Origin: Hippasteria phrygiana
Taxonomy: Eukaryota; Echinodermata; Asteroidea; Valvatida; Goniasteridae
Assembly: GCA_037893225.1 (NCBI GenBank)
Contig: JAZGUH010000483.1
Coordinates: 1,860,001 to 1,924,000 of the forward strand
Direction: 5' to 3'
DNA: 64,000 nt
Shown: positions 44,525 through 56,285 of the stretch, piece by piece
Position numbering within the stretch: position 1 is the stretch's first letter
How the letters are laid out: every line of letters begins with the position of its first letter
The notes under the pieces: generated by a model
The model's database searches: none
What the model saw: only the letters and a program-made list of their open reading frames with translations
Told to the model about the DNA's origin: nothing
Translations under genes and position numbers: made by a program

Positions 44525-47500
44525 ACATTTTGTTAAATTAGGTGTAAAGTTTATTTAGGCAACACAAGTAGGCAAGAATTGCAGTTGACAGCCGACTACA
44601 TGTACAATAAGAGAGAAATTGAATTGGTGAGTCGTGTAATAAGTCGTGTATGCATTAAACCAAGGAGCAAGTTCGGTTGGGCGACTAGAGTGACTAGACT
44701 TAACCATAGTCAATCTAGATGTCACTCGAATGTTGCGTGGTTTGACTAGCTAGTCCAACTGGATTAACCTCGCCCCGGACCATGGTTTCTCTAGTCACTC
44801 GCGAGTTATGTCACAGTTTCAAGATGAATTTTTTATTGCACTAAAGTTAAGTAGAGAAAATAAAAGAAATAAATAATAGAAAATAAAAATGACGTACCAA
44901 CATTTGCTTCGTTAACAATTAGCAGACGACATTCTTTACACTTACAGGTTGTTGTTGCTACACAAACTAGAATTGACGTAGTCGATCGACTAGATGCGTT
45001 CGAGTGAAAACAGACCACGCATGCGTGATTTAAATCGCAAATTGACAAAAGATACTAGATCAGCAGCACCCGAACTTGCTCAAGGTCCTGAATAATGGTT
45101 GCCATGGCAACTGTTTCTGGTTACCATGGCTACCGCTTTGGCTCCAGCCATTGGTAGACATCAAATTGGTCCCTATGGGCAACTTCTGTTGTTAGCCGTA
45201 CGAACGGAATGGAGTAATAGAATAATGTATATTGTGAAATACAATCTCCAATATATTTAAAACAGACTTTTTTTCCTGCTCCAATGTAGATGCAGTACAT
45301 TTGTACATGTTGCTATGGATTATTACATTACCAGGGTACATGTACATCGTGCTTTTAAAAGAGCATCTCTGTGTGCAATTTTGTATTTATTTTAAAAAAA
45401 TAAAAAATTGTAATATTTGCATCGTGAGCCGATATATGTAGGGGTTTTACCCTAAACTTTCTCAACATGGCACAAAAGAATTCTATGAAACTACTCAGCA
45501 TTGTAATTGTTTTAAAACGTTTTTAAGTGTATCATCTTTTACGTTTGGTTTGGGGGGGGGGTGTTCGTTTGCCTGAAGTTGGCAGTCTGACAGGAATTAT
45601 GTTGTTTAGGAATTTTGTTAGCTGGTGCTTGTAAAGTTTCAGTGTTGGGGTTTGGGAAATCAAACAAATACGGCATGGTAAATAGGCGTTGTGAATTGTG
45701 GGAACATTGTATGAATGCTGTATGATTACGTGGTCAGCAGCCCGAGTGCATTTATTGCTGTGCAGTTTGAAATGATTTTTGTTTTCATGTACAAGTATCT
45801 TGAGCATGTCTGTAACACTTAATGTCCACTTTGCACAAACGGTCATTAACTACATTTGTGACATGCAAATTAATTAAATGTTTCTCTGAATAGGCAGCTA
45901 CCAAGAATGTGCAATATTGTTGCAATCAACTAGAAGATTGAACACATTATCTTTTTCTGTGTCTGAATATTTCTCAAGCATTTTAAAGGATGCAGACATG
46001 TACGATCTGGGATTGGTGGTGTAATAGAATCATACACTGTACATGTGATTGCGTAGAGTCCAGTCTGCTTTCTAAAATCCTGTGTAAAACAAACTAAGAA
46101 CCTCACTGAACATTTTCTCATTCACAAATAATCAAAATCGACTGGGACTGTTGTGTGAAAGTTGTGAACATGTGTACATGTGATTTTGCTCGAAATTGTA
46201 GTCGCACCCATATTTAGCAATTGAGTCGAAGTACGTTGACATTTCAAACTGTCAATGTTGGGGTTGTAACATGGTATGTTGTACAAATGTATATTTGTAT
46301 CTGCAGCTGTTGCTTTTCAATTTAGCTGTCTATGAGGCGGATCTGCCTTCTTGTACAGTGTATTTACTTTTTCCAGACTTTGGTTGCACTATGTACATAG
46401 ATTTTAACAACGGTAAGTTCCCAATTATCAATAGCCGATATTTATTGACAGACTTTTTCAAGCTTATTACCCGAGTGTTGTACATTGTATAATAAGTAGA
46501 GATAGAACTGCAGCTGTGACATGCATTTTGAAATTATTAAAAGAATGGTCGTCGGTATGTGAAACAAAAAAGAAAAAAAAGTGGTGGATGTTTGGAGTTT
46601 CGTACTGGAATTCTCATCCTCCATAGGTTTCAAATTGTAACTATTTTGGGGATTTTATTTCTGGACGAAGCATTGGCCATTGTTATAAGCAGGAGGGGAT
46701 TAAGTGTTTTGGCGCAAATTCAATTTAGTCATTCCCCCCCCCCCCCCCCCAAATATTGCCTTAGAATTGCTTTCAACTTTGCCGGGTTTTGACTTGATTT
46801 TTATGTTCATTGCTAATCGTGAGGAACTTGCAACGTGCACATTTTATTTCTGCCACTGCTAAAAGTTCTTTGGCAGTACAGAACAGCTTGCACATCCCTT
46901 CATCTGTCTTTCATAATATCATGATAATCTTCATTGAAAAATGACACCCAGAAGGAAAATCCTTTTCTCTCAAACTAATCTTAAGCAGGACCTTTGACCG
47001 ACCCCCTCCCCCCTCCCCCCTCCCCCAAATCCACTCCAAATGTTATACCAGTTACAATATTTGGATGTGTGGATATTATGAAAACTTCAAATCTTTTTAT
47101 ATGCCTGTTGTACATGTAAAAGTATGGTACTGATTTGGGTGCATACAGTTTACCATTTTGTATTTATTTATTTATTTGCATACTACAACAAAATGACCAG
47201 CAACAATAGCTGAAAGGGTCACTTCACAATGATAAAAATACAATTATACACAAGTCACAAAACCTAATAAAAGTTTTTTAAAACTTAAAAAAAAAAAAAA
47301 AATGGGAAAACTTGCTGGATAAAAAATAAGACAGTTACAATACCATTCAAAACGTAACAATTGAATAATTTAATCATTAATATTTGCTTTATTGTCATTT
47401 CTGGAGTTGTTACATTACTGTCCGTCTTTTCTCAGATGATTAATTCTCTGTTTTGTTTGCGCCATTCAAAAGCTTGTATAAACTGCTGAATTCAGTATAA

Positions 47501-48278
47501 ACTCACCTCTTCAAATTGCTCATTTATTAATGAAAAAAATAACCATAGGCTCTACATGTAATTGTATAGCTAAAGTATTTATGTCTCTTTGTAAATTAAA
47601 AGAAAAAAATGCAACTTGAATAATAGTCGCACATTTGCAACTCACAAACTAACGGGGTTTACATTTTTGAATGCCAAAATATTCTTGTCCAGGAAGCCTC
47701 TTATAAACCTTAAAAATATAGATTTAATACCCAAATGAAATGTTATACTTAGTTTATTCCCCGGATTAGTGCTGATATTTTTGTTTATATCATATTATTT
47801 ATTATTAAATTGTTATGAATTACTTATTGTCATGTATATTCCATGTGTAGCAGTAAGTTTCTCGGAAGTTTGAACTGCCGCATATTATATTCATTCCAAT
47901 GGTTATTTTGTATTCCGATATCAAGGCTAAATCACTGTACTTTTGTATCTCCTTGTAAATCAAATCCCCTCAACCCAACCACGCTCAAACTTCAGGGTAT
48001 GCAGAAAACCTGTAGGCTTAAGCATTTGAAGGACAAAAAATCAGTTTTCAGAATCGATTCAAATAGAGGCAGATTTTGTGTTTTTTGATTTGTTGTCAAT
48101 TTGTAATGCTTTACTTAGAATTTAATTTGTTTTAACTAGCCAGATGTTACAGTACGTGTACATGCTAAGTGAACTGTTAACTTTGGTGGAGTATTTTTTT
48201 TTTGTCCAGTGAGAAAACATTTTTACCAATCACTGGGTGGACGTACTTTGGCCGTCATGATAAGAAAGACTGATTCAC
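44525..48278. other. Gene-free intergenic region
   Basis: No exon, transposon end or RNA gene recognised. Notable only for homopolymer C runs (46734-46750), CCCCCTC repeats (about 47003-47025) and an A16 run near 47287. Confidence 0.5.
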
Positions 48279-48407
48279 CCCTTGAGCATAACATACACAA
48301 TAATCTAACAATGGATTGAAAATGCAGAGAATGACGTGTATAGACGTCATCTGGCCAGGTGGCAATTTTTTTGGAGCATGCATAGACGTCATCCGTACAC
48401 AAGGGGG
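48279..48407 (+). mobile_element. piggyBac-like TTAA MITE, copy 7 (deleted form)
   Basis: Begins CCCCTTGAGCATAACATAC after a mutated TTCA. It shares AATGGATTGAAAATGCAGAG and TGACGTGTATAGACGTCATC with the 41624 copy and ends ACACAAGGGGG before TTAA at 48408-48411. Confidence 0.75.
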
Positions 48408-48411
48408 TTAA

Positions 48412-50601
48412 AGCCTTGTCCTTTGACGTATTGACCAATTGCAGCCACAATTATGGTCCAACGAAAGTCCAAAAAAACTGATGGACATGTGGTTCATACG
48501 GCCATAATTGATCAATATATCAAGGGCCAGTGCTTTTTGCAACTGTACATGTAGTTGCACTGGATATGTCAGTCATATTGTTCCTTGTCCACACTGTTTG
48601 AACATGGGATTGTGATTGGTTAGAGAAGTAAGATATCACATATTCTCTGCTTTATATATTAGAGATATCAGTGGTTTATATGCAATGTAGCATTCATTTG
48701 ACATGGAAGATTGAAAATTGAGTACAAGTTTGTGTGTAAAGGAATGTACTTTACCTAGTATGGATGGGTTATGCAAGCAAGTGTGGAGCCATCGGCTTTT
48801 TGCGTATGTAAGCATTGGGCAGTTCTAATCACCGAGGTTGAATGATACCTCAGAATCATGCCCGTCTTACCTTTTCATTTCTCAAACTTCTCATTGTCCT
48901 TTTCGAGAAATGAGAGATTCAAAATCTACCCATGATGGTTCCGCCTAATGCGTGTAGATTTGTTTTCTTAGTACGAAATTAACTTAGAGTAAACTGGGTT
49001 TGATGCATGTATTTCAAAATTAATCTTGGAGAGTTGATCAGTATTTTCGCAGTTAAGTATACCTCAGTCGATATTAATTTAAACTTTTGAGTGTGATGGC
49101 CATTTTTAAAATGACCCAAAATGGTATCTCGTTCGTAAAATTTGCCACTTGGTTATGGCTTACCAACTTGTGTGTAAATGCAATAATATAATTCATGAAT
49201 ATATTTGTTGATTGTTTAGTGCAGAGTTTCCTAAATCTCTAGACATATTGATTGTCATTACTTTACGACTGCTTTAGAAGGCTGTTACCAATGTTTTTGG
49301 AATGTTTTGAGTTCATTGCAAGCCTACATCTTTTTGCACAAACAGCAGGAGATGGGGACTGCATGTACTATGTGTGTACTAGTTACTTTGCTGATATCTT
49401 TCATTCTGAAATGCTACTTTGTTACATTGTTTTTAGCGAGTTTTGCAAATGTAAGGAATTGTTGCATAGTTAGAAATGATAGTTGACATGTACCTGTGTG
49501 GACGGTAAATGTCAGAAAATGTGTGACTTGTACAAAAGAATGTTGGAAAAAAGTATCATTACAGTTCACTTTCTTACATCTCGCAGTGTTTCCAAGTTAA
49601 ACTTCTACAGCAAACATGTATCGCAAACGGTTATAAATTTGAGACGCTCATTAAAATGTTGATTCTAACTCAATTTTTCAGTTGGCGCACAGTGGGTCTT
49701 TTTGCATGTGTGTACATACTGAGCGGTGGTATCTATCACACATGCACACACAAGACCAAACCTCATTTAATCTTGTACCTTTTCAAAACTTGCCTATCCT
49801 GCTTCATAGAGCTTTTAATTAAGCGCAGTAACAATCTGCTAAAGACTTTATTACAAGCCAAAACAGCACATGCTGCTCAGCTGAGATTTGCTGGGCAAAG
49901 ATATTTGCTAAAAGTGTTTTCTACTTTTAGCATCTCCACTAATCAACTCTACTATCAATGTTTATGCAGCATTTTCATGTGTACATGCAACAAGGTGGCG
50001 TTTCACATTTTTCACGAGGTAAAACGTCATGGGTGGCTCCTTGGTGCTTGGCCAAGCCCAGCAGACCTGAGGAACCCAGACGTGGTTTGGTGAACGCATG
50101 GTGCAGTGCGGGTAACAATGAATGACTCGTCTTTCCAATCGAGTTGGTATCAATGGTAGAGTTATCATCAGAATGACACAATGCTGATGTATACTCGTGG
50201 AACATTCACTAACGATATGAATGGCCATTGAGGTGCTTATATGCAAAGCATTTTAAATAGGCCCAATTACAAAATTATAATTTGCGTAGGTAATAAGTAA
50301 TTTTAACAACTTACTAGTGCAATTTTATTTGAATCATTTGATTATTAGATTGTGTAGATGTTCAATTGCATAACCACATGGATTTTTTCTTTGCATCTCA
50401 TGGCCCATTTCAGAGTTGTAGCTGTCATGTTCAATTTCCCTTCATACCTGTGGCTTTTTTCACTACTAGTCAAAAAAAAAATAAAGTATTTGGACAGTTT
50501 AATCTTTGGAGTGACTTGCTTCCTTGTGTTTTTTTCTGGCTTTCATTGCCAGTTAAGCTTGGCGTCTTGATTTTGAACCCTTAGTTACTAGGCCTGTGTA
50601 C
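48412..50601. other. Gene-free intergenic region
   Basis: Open frames such as 49656-50093 (+) show no recognisable domain. Nothing supportable. Confidence 0.45.
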
Positions 50602-50675
50602 CAGAGTTGTAATCAAGTGAGATCACAAGTCAGCTCAAAGTGAAGTGACTTGTGATGGACTTGATTACAACTATG
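50602..50675. mobile_element. 74-bp hAT-type MITE with perfect 8-bp duplication
   Basis: Ends CAGAGTTGTAATCAAG and (complement) CATAGTTGTAATCAAG match at 15 of 16 positions. CTGTGTAC at 50594-50601 and 50676-50683 is a perfect 8-bp duplication. Very short for a mobile unit. Confidence 0.9.
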
Positions 50676-51293
50676 CTGTGTACATGCAGGTGCCTAGCCA
50701 GGAGTTTACATTCTAAAAGAAAACTCCAAGACTTGAGCTTCGTTTGAAAGTGAGAATACAAAAAAAAGTTCCAGTACCGAGGCCCAGACATTTTTCACCC
50801 ACGTGACCAGATAGTGAGAAATGTAAACAAAACCAACACAAGTGGATCGCCTTGGTAGTGATCATCGCACATGTATCATATGGGGCAGGTGCACACACAG
50901 GATGCTTGACTCGTTCACTTGAATAAAGCACTCATTAGCATCACCACACCTTTTCATGATGACACATGAAAAATGTCTATAAATATTGCACGTTTAGTTT
51001 TATTAATTCTTTTTTTAATGAAAGTCCACCCCGGACAAGGCTAAAAGGCACTTAAGGTACGGGGTTACAAAAAAGAAAAAGAATCAAAGATACAAGAGGT
51101 AGGAATTAAGATTCCTGTTGAAGCAGGAAAGATCGTAAGACCATGCACCAGGCAAAGAATTCTGTTCTACTGTGGTATTTTTACATGCCTGTCCAAATCC
51201 CTGGGTAGTTGGAACGTGGAAAGAGCAGACGAAACGTAAACAGTAATGGCGGCGACAGAAGGTCTTCCAAACTTATCACAACTTTCCTTTTAA

Positions 51294-51457
51294 CCCCTTG
51301 GGCACGGTATTTTACGGGAGACGTCGGGGTGTTGCAGCGGTTCTGGCAGCCAAATCGAACCGCTACAATGTGTTTGTGCAGTCAAGCATGACAAACAATA
51401 ATCCAACAATGGATTGAAATTTTTTGACGCCATATGGCGTCATCTGTATGCAAGGGG
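51294..51457 (+). mobile_element. piggyBac-like TTAA MITE, copy 8 (internal deletion)
   Basis: TTAA at 51290-51293 and 51458-51461. Both ends are intact (CCCCTTGGGCACGG, GTATGCAAGGGG), but about 50 bp that follow GGATTGAAA in other copies are missing. Left part very close to the 7614 copy. Confidence 0.9.
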
Positions 51458-51869
51458 TTAACTGTTCCCTACAGCGCATTACATGGAGATATACACTGGT
51501 TCACGTAGTACCAGCAAAAACGAAACCTCTTCCCCAGGATCTGCTTCTATTAACCTTGTTCAGAACAGCCCTGGGGACAATTAGGGTCATGTACTCCACA
51601 TCATTTTTTAAGAGTGATGTACCCCGGGTACGTTAGTTTTGGAGTAACCGGTTATCGTCCAATCGGATCTCACAATTTAATACCATAGTATAACAAAGCT
51701 TTTTGTTCTACATCGAAGTACAGCTAGAGTATATTGGTGGGAACAGAGGAGTCACTACACAAGTGCCCATCCCAAACTCATGGAAACGGTCCGGTGATGT
51801 ATACCCGATGCACAGAAATACTGACTTGGTTTGAAGTGGTTTTTTTATGATGTTCGTGCTGGCCATGTG

Positions 51870-51985
51870 TTACCTCTTCAGGAAGACCAGTGCGGTGATG
51901 ACATGGGATCCTGGTAGGCCGAGTACAGGTACCAAACATACTGCAGGAGTGGCTGATGATAGCTTGTCAAATTCAGCAGTCAGCG
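51870..51985 (-). CDS. DPH6: DPH6 last coding exon
   Basis: 116 bp. The acceptor TGTTTTCCAG precedes it, and it opens with two bases finishing a codon started in the 52568 exon. It reads LTAEFDKLSSATPAVCLVPV, then LGLPGSHVITALVFLKR and stops (TAA at 51872-51870). The pattern of a hydrophobic strand with P.....LVPV and a small C-terminal tail fits the end of long-form DPH6 proteins. The joined phase and open frame from five preceding exons support it. No poly(A) signal was assigned downstream. Confidence 0.8.
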
Positions 51986-52567
51986 CTGGAAAACATGAAA
52001 ACGTCCAGGAAGAATCAAATCACATACCCAAACAAGGTTCCAATAAGTAGCCCAGGCAGAACTTACTTCACATATAGTCAGTAAGCATAGCAAGACATTT
52101 TTCATGGGGGGGGGAGGGTGGGTGTTACCAGGAACAAAATAAGTTTTTTGTGACTGGGGAAATTCGTGGCAAATAGGGCGTGGGATGTTTGACACCATGG
52201 CTTTGTTTTTCTTTACTCGCTCTTTATTTCCCCCTCATGTCTGAGACTCTTGTATCTAGTGAATTGGAGTCTTAAATCTATGAACCGCATCTTTCTGGAA
52301 GTGTTGGAGAATTGTGACCTGAAGGTCAAGTCAAGTTGACCTGAAAGTTTTTCAGTTGCCAAGGTCTCAGTGTAATGTGAGCATCAGTGGAACTGATACA
52401 GAATGGCCCGCATTTTTCACCACAAGAGGGCCACAAATGCATACGGCCATTACGCATCTCTTTTCCTTGCAACGGCAAAATGCCCAAGAAGAAACACCAT
52501 GGCACACCCAGAGGCTAATTGAGACCAAAAAAAAACTGAATCACATTGACAAAAATGCAACACATAC

Positions 52568-52729
52568 CATTTAACAAATGTCCATGCCCTGCCAATGACT
52601 GCCTGTAGAAAAAACGCACACAGAGGGCGCTGTTCCACGAAAAGCTGTTCTCCTTGAGACATGCTCCAATAGCATCAAGTAGTTCATTCACCAAGACTCT
52701 GGGCTCTGGTTTAGTGTTTGTCGTGACGT
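52568..52729 (-). CDS. DPH6: DPH6 exon, C-terminal region
   Basis: 162 bp (2 + 53 codons + 1) with acceptor TTTTTGATGCAG and donor ATG|GTATGTG. It reads VTTNTKPEPRVLVNELLDAI, then GACLKENSFSWNSALCVRFF and YRQSLAGHGHLLN. A helix followed by W....CVRFFY resembles the RidA-like strand pattern (..VRVFY..) seen near the end of long DPH6 proteins. Phases match both neighbours (54555 and 51985). Specific catalytic function for this part is not established. Confidence 0.8.
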
Positions 52730-53195
52730 CTGCATCAAAAAGACATCGACAAGTAAGTGACTTTATTTGTTGAAGACAAAGTTAAATTTGATTTGACACT
52801 TAGCTTTGTGGACAGTACAAGTAAAGAAAACGTTGCGGATACATTGCAGTGACCTTGCTATACTGTAATCCATTGATCACCACTTTTAAAGATCTGTCGA
52901 GGTGGTGTTATGCTCGCGCGCACGTCCGCAGGTATTCTTACAATCGAGGTGCGTGCGCATTTTGCCAAGTTGTAAACAGATCATTGGCTGATGGGGCAGA
53001 GAGTGCATGAAGAAATTAATGCTTGATGCTTACGATACCAAAACACCACTGCAATTTATGCTCTATGTTTTAGTCAGCGGATTAGTCTATAAATAAAGAA
53101 GTGTGGTTTTGAGAAGAAACGGAGATATTAATTCTACTTTTCCGTCATTATGCTTGGACTGTCAGAACGACAACTGTCAGAGCAGACAGAGTTAA

Positions 53196-53409
53196 CCCTT
53201 TGCGAACTGAAGATGCCATATGGCGTCAAAAAAAAAAGTGCCACCAGGCCGGATGACGTCATTTGCCCCTGTTTGTGCAGTTTCAATTCATTGTTGGATT
53301 ATTGTGTATAGGTTACGCTTGACTGCACAAATACATTGTAGCGGTTTGCTTGGCTGCCAGAACCGCCGCGGCACCCCGACGTCTCCCGTAAAATACCGTA
53401 CTCAAGGGG
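53196..53409 (-). mobile_element. piggyBac-like TTAA MITE, copy 9 (inverted)
   Basis: A complete 214-bp copy between TTAA at 53192-53195 and 53410-53413, opposite in orientation to the 10357 and 13207 copies. It lies in a DPH6 intron. Confidence 0.9.
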
Positions 53410-53832
53410 TTAAAGGGAAACATTACCTTGGAAGCACCAAATGGGGTTACAAAAGATTTCATTCTAAAATGACTGTGGTTGGAAAGAACCTTAAAAAAGT
53501 AGAACACAAATGCATGTGACCATCCCCTAAAAATGGGCCCTCTGTCTGGAAGTCATTGATGAAAAGGACAACAGTTAGGTTCAGAAAAGTCCGCCGATTG
53601 GAAATCAGATTGCATTTTGTTCACGATTTTAGACAAAGGGATGGTTTTGAACATTATTATATTCTAGTTTGTAGTGATTTTTCACACCAGCAATTTCAGG
53701 ATGAATGTATTGCTTTCATAAAAACTTGTATGTATCAACATCATAACTTTCTGTTATCAAAGTATAAACATTAGTTTTCGAATGAGAGCAATACGAAGGT
53801 CCGGTGCTAGCCCAAGATGAAATATGTGCATA

Positions 53833-54317
53833 CAGTTGTGGTCAAAAGTTTACATACATTTGGAAATCGTTTCTGCAATGGGCTCCGTGCACAACTACCC
53901 CCTCAGCGGAAAGAAAAGGCAAGTTGGGGGGGTCAATATCGACGCCATCTTACCTGCCTTCAATTCAAGTGTCTGGTTCCCGCTGTGATATTCTTATTGA
54001 AAACGCAATTATCGAGAGTCAGCGAACAGACAAAGCAATCCCACTGGTATACGAGTATCAAAAGAACGAGGAGCGCGGTGCGGATATATCAGCGACGTAC
54101 TGCCCATGGAAGTGCGGTTGCTATGTGGACAGCGCCCTCATTCGACGGCGCACGGAGCCCATAGTTCTTGAGCTGTTCCATTTACTGCAACGTTTAACAT
54201 CTCAGTATATCAATAAAATAATTTTTCAAAAGTCCCTCATGTATTAATCGTTTGGATTTGATTCACAGATTGGGGATGAACTGGAAATTTGGTGTATGTA
54301 AACTTTCGATGGAAACT
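53833..54317. mobile_element. Tc1-like MITE with a nested element
   Basis: The left end CAGTTGTGGTCAAAAGTTTA is the classic Tc1-type terminus. The right end reads GTGTATGTAAACTTTCGATG, a worn complement. TA flanks the left side. Inside, 53881-54159 has its own inverted ends (GGGCTCCGTGC, GCACGGAGCCC). Confidence 0.75.
53881..54159. mobile_element. Nested element with GGGCTCCGTGC ends
   Basis: 11-bp inverted termini inside the Tc1-like MITE. Its left 90 bp is also present at 6188-6290. Moderate GC content compared with its host. No transposase frame. Confidence 0.6.
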
Positions 54318-54554
54318 ATATATATCAGCAAAATTGTACATGAACCCTGCTGCTGTTATAACTATCACAACCTATCAGAAACCAACCCCCTTCCCTATAG
54401 CTTGTGTATTACAACCTATCACTCGATACGTTTTGATAGATAGGGTATATGGCTCCATTTTGGCACCAAGAGAGGAAGGATTAAAGCAGTCAGGCTCACA
54501 AGGGACCCAGGGGAACTGACAAAACCAAATATTGTGAATAAAATGAGTCCTTAC

Positions 54555-54644
54555 CACAAACAACAAATCCCGAGGAGTTTTCAACGTCAAGAATCACTTG
54601 CAGCTCAGCGAACAACGCTTGGCCTTGTACTCTCTGGCTGGAAT
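54555..54644 (-). CDS. DPH6: DPH6 exon after the second RidA-like domain
   Basis: 90 bp (2 + 29 codons + 1), acceptor GTCTTTACAG, donor TGTG|GTAAGG. It continues from the Trp-rich end of 55349 as (H)SSQRVQGQALFAELQVI, then LDVENSSGFVVC. Both junctions are in phase. Alternation of polar and hydrophobic residues suggests beta strands of a third RidA-like or linker part. Confidence 0.8.
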
Positions 54645-54725
54645 CTGTAAAGACAACATTTAGGAAGTCCATATTTCTTACACATAACACAGAGTCCCTG
54701 TGTAGAGGTAGGGGGCATAATATTG

Positions 54726-54880
54726 TAGTCAAGAACACTGTAACAAACACTAAGACAAAGACCAAGGAGTTTAAAAGATACCAACTCAATATGTACGGAT
54801 TCAAGATAGACCAAACAAGGACCAAGACAGTAAGCTTCAAGACAGACCAAACCAAGTCATTGAGGTCCTAGATTGGACCA
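54726..54880. repeat. AGACCAA-rich hAT MITE fragment
   Basis: Starts ATTGTAGTCAAGAACACTG and carries many AAGACC/GACCAA motifs, as in the 8545 element. Only one end is recognisable. Confidence 0.45.
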
Positions 54881-54905
54881 AGACCAAAACTGACATTAGA
54901 CAATT

Positions 54906-55303
54906 GTGACCGCCTCTCCAAAAATGTTTATTATGACACAAAATATGAAGAATGAGTTGAATTTGTCACATCCCAAGCTTTAATTTGGTGTAGGTTTGAC
55001 CCCTGTGGCATTTTGTGTTCTCGAAGTATCTTGAGAGTTGCATACCCATATTTTCCAATTTATCAGAAGTGAGCGAGTAAGCAAGGGGAAATAAATGAGG
55101 GAAAAAAAATTGTTTTTTCCATCTTTATTCATCAATATTAACAATTTAAAAAATAAAAATATAGATATAACAGAAGCCAACAAATGCAAAAAAGAAGAAA
55201 TCAATTATGTGAAGGTTTTTTTGTCACCCGCTTTACAAAGAATAGCCCTGTGCGTGTGTTCGCATAGCGCGACATAATACCCTTCCTTTGTACAGCGGGT
55301 CAC
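54906..55303. mobile_element. MITE with 4-bp target duplication (GTGACC family), copy C
   Basis: 398 bp from GTGACCGCCTCTCCAAAAAT to TACAGCGGGTCAC, flanked by AATT on both sides (54902-54905, 55304-55307). The interior is similar to 9710-10166 over most of its length. Confidence 0.9.
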
Positions 55304-55348
55304 AATTGAAAATTATTAACAGTTCAAATCAATATTCTGTAGACTTAC

Positions 55349-55452
55349 GTTGCCAGGATTCTGAGTCGGCGCCAGCAACAACATGCCACTCCACAAGAAC
55401 ACCCTTTGGCAGATGCGGCACAATTACATAGCTCATCGTACGACACACTCGG
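55349..55452 (-). CDS. DPH6: DPH6 exon: end of the second RidA-like domain
   Basis: 104 bp with acceptor TTCCTCTTGCAG and donor CAAC|GTAAGT. It opens with one base completing a codon and reads RVCRTMSYVIVPHLPKGVLV, then EWHVVAGADSESWQ. VP.LPKG.LVEWHVVA is the typical last strand pair of the RidA/YjgF-like fold in long DPH6 proteins. Its entry phase needs two bases from the previous exon, which the exon at 59871-60024 supplies and the 60559 exon alone does not. Confidence 0.9.
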
Positions 55453-55626
55453 CTGCAAGAGGAATCTTCCTAAATTATGGATAAATTGAACAAATAGATG
55501 ATTTTCAGAGTGAACAAAGAGAAATAGATTTTTGTTGGGAAACGATCCTGCGGACTTCGGATTGCTGTACCGGTGTTCATCTCACTCAAGCAATTAGGCC
55601 CTGTATGCTGGCTGCCTCTTTGTTAA

Positions 55627-55908
55627 ACCCCTTGTGTCTGGCCGTCATTGATGTGGGGTGGGGGGGGGGGGGCTGGTATGCCAAAAACAGGCTGTACAAC
55701 CAAGCGTAAATGCAAACAACAGGCATCACACTAATCATCGCACTTGGAGTCCCCCCCCCCCCTTCCATCTGTTCATTACACTCCTATTCAAGAACAATAT
55801 AATTCAGACATGAATGAATTGAGTATGAGCAGGAATGCGTGTATAGACGCCAACTGGCCAGGTGGTCTTTTCAAACAGCGGCTATGGCTGTCGTCCGTAT
55901 TCAAGAAG
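55627..55908 (+). mobile_element. Longer relative of the piggyBac-like TTAA MITE
   Basis: 282 bp between TTAA at 55623-55626 and 55909-55912, from ACCCCTTGTGTCTGGCCGTC to GTATTCAAGAAG. It carries runs of G and C and GAATGCGTGTATAGACGCC. The right TTAA is shared with the adjacent family-B element. Confidence 0.75.
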
Positions 55909-55912
55909 TTAA

Positions 55913-55971
55913 TCCTAACCCCCTAGGGTGCATGCACAATCAAATTAAAATTGGATTTAGCAGGATTAGGG
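55913..55971. mobile_element. Small TTAA element with CCTAACC ends (family B)
   Basis: 59 bp between TTAA 55909-55912 and 55972-55975. Starts TCCTAACCCCCTAGGGTGCA, a text also present at 12939-12958, and ends GCAGGATTAGGG. Confidence 0.6.
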
Positions 55972-56006
55972 TTAAGGGAGCTGAAAAAGCAAAATCTGGT
56001 CATCTT

Positions 56007-56070
56007 AGGTATCTGAACTGGTAGAGCACCGTGCAGTAATCTGGAGGGTCACAGGTTCAGTTCCTGCTCC
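56007..56070 (+). repeat. tRNA-like sequence (SINE head or tRNA pseudogene)
   Basis: CTGAACTGGTAGAGCACC resembles an A-box and CACAGGTTCAGTTCCTGC a B-box, with spacing of about 30 bp. The acceptor stem does not pair well, so a functional tRNA is unlikely. Confidence 0.45.
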
Positions 56071-56186
56071 CTTGTGGTATACGTCGTTATTCTATAGAGG
56101 TCATGAACACAAAGGAATACAGAATGTACAATTTCCATATTACAAGTACCCGGGAAGTACATGCAGTGCTGCAACTGATCCTCCAG

Positions 56187-56285
56187 GTTCGGTTCGGTTC
56201 GGTTCGGTTCGGTTCGGTTTCGGTTCGGTTCGGTTTCGGTTTCGGTTCGGATTTTTTTCTCCGAACATCGGTTCGGTTCAGGTTC
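56187..56285 (+). repeat. GGTTC / GGTTTC array, left end of the hAT-like element
   Basis: Tandem GGTTC units with occasional GGTTTC. A shorter, more degenerate array in the same orientation lies near the right end at 58655-58725. Confidence 0.9.

Noticed and set aside
49656..50093. 145-codon open frame (+)
   Set aside because: No recognisable domain or splice partner; AT-rich composition typical of chance frames.
53817..54164. 115-codon open frame (+)
   Set aside because: Sits inside a nested MITE within a Tc1-like MITE, shared with a non-coding copy at 6188-6290.
56007..56070. Functional tRNA gene
   Set aside because: A- and B-box-like motifs exist, but the acceptor and anticodon stems do not pair well.
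55453..56149. Alternative missing DPH6 exon between 60284 and 55452
   Set aside because: No splice-bounded open stretch with the right phase was found here; the 59871-60024 segment fits instead.
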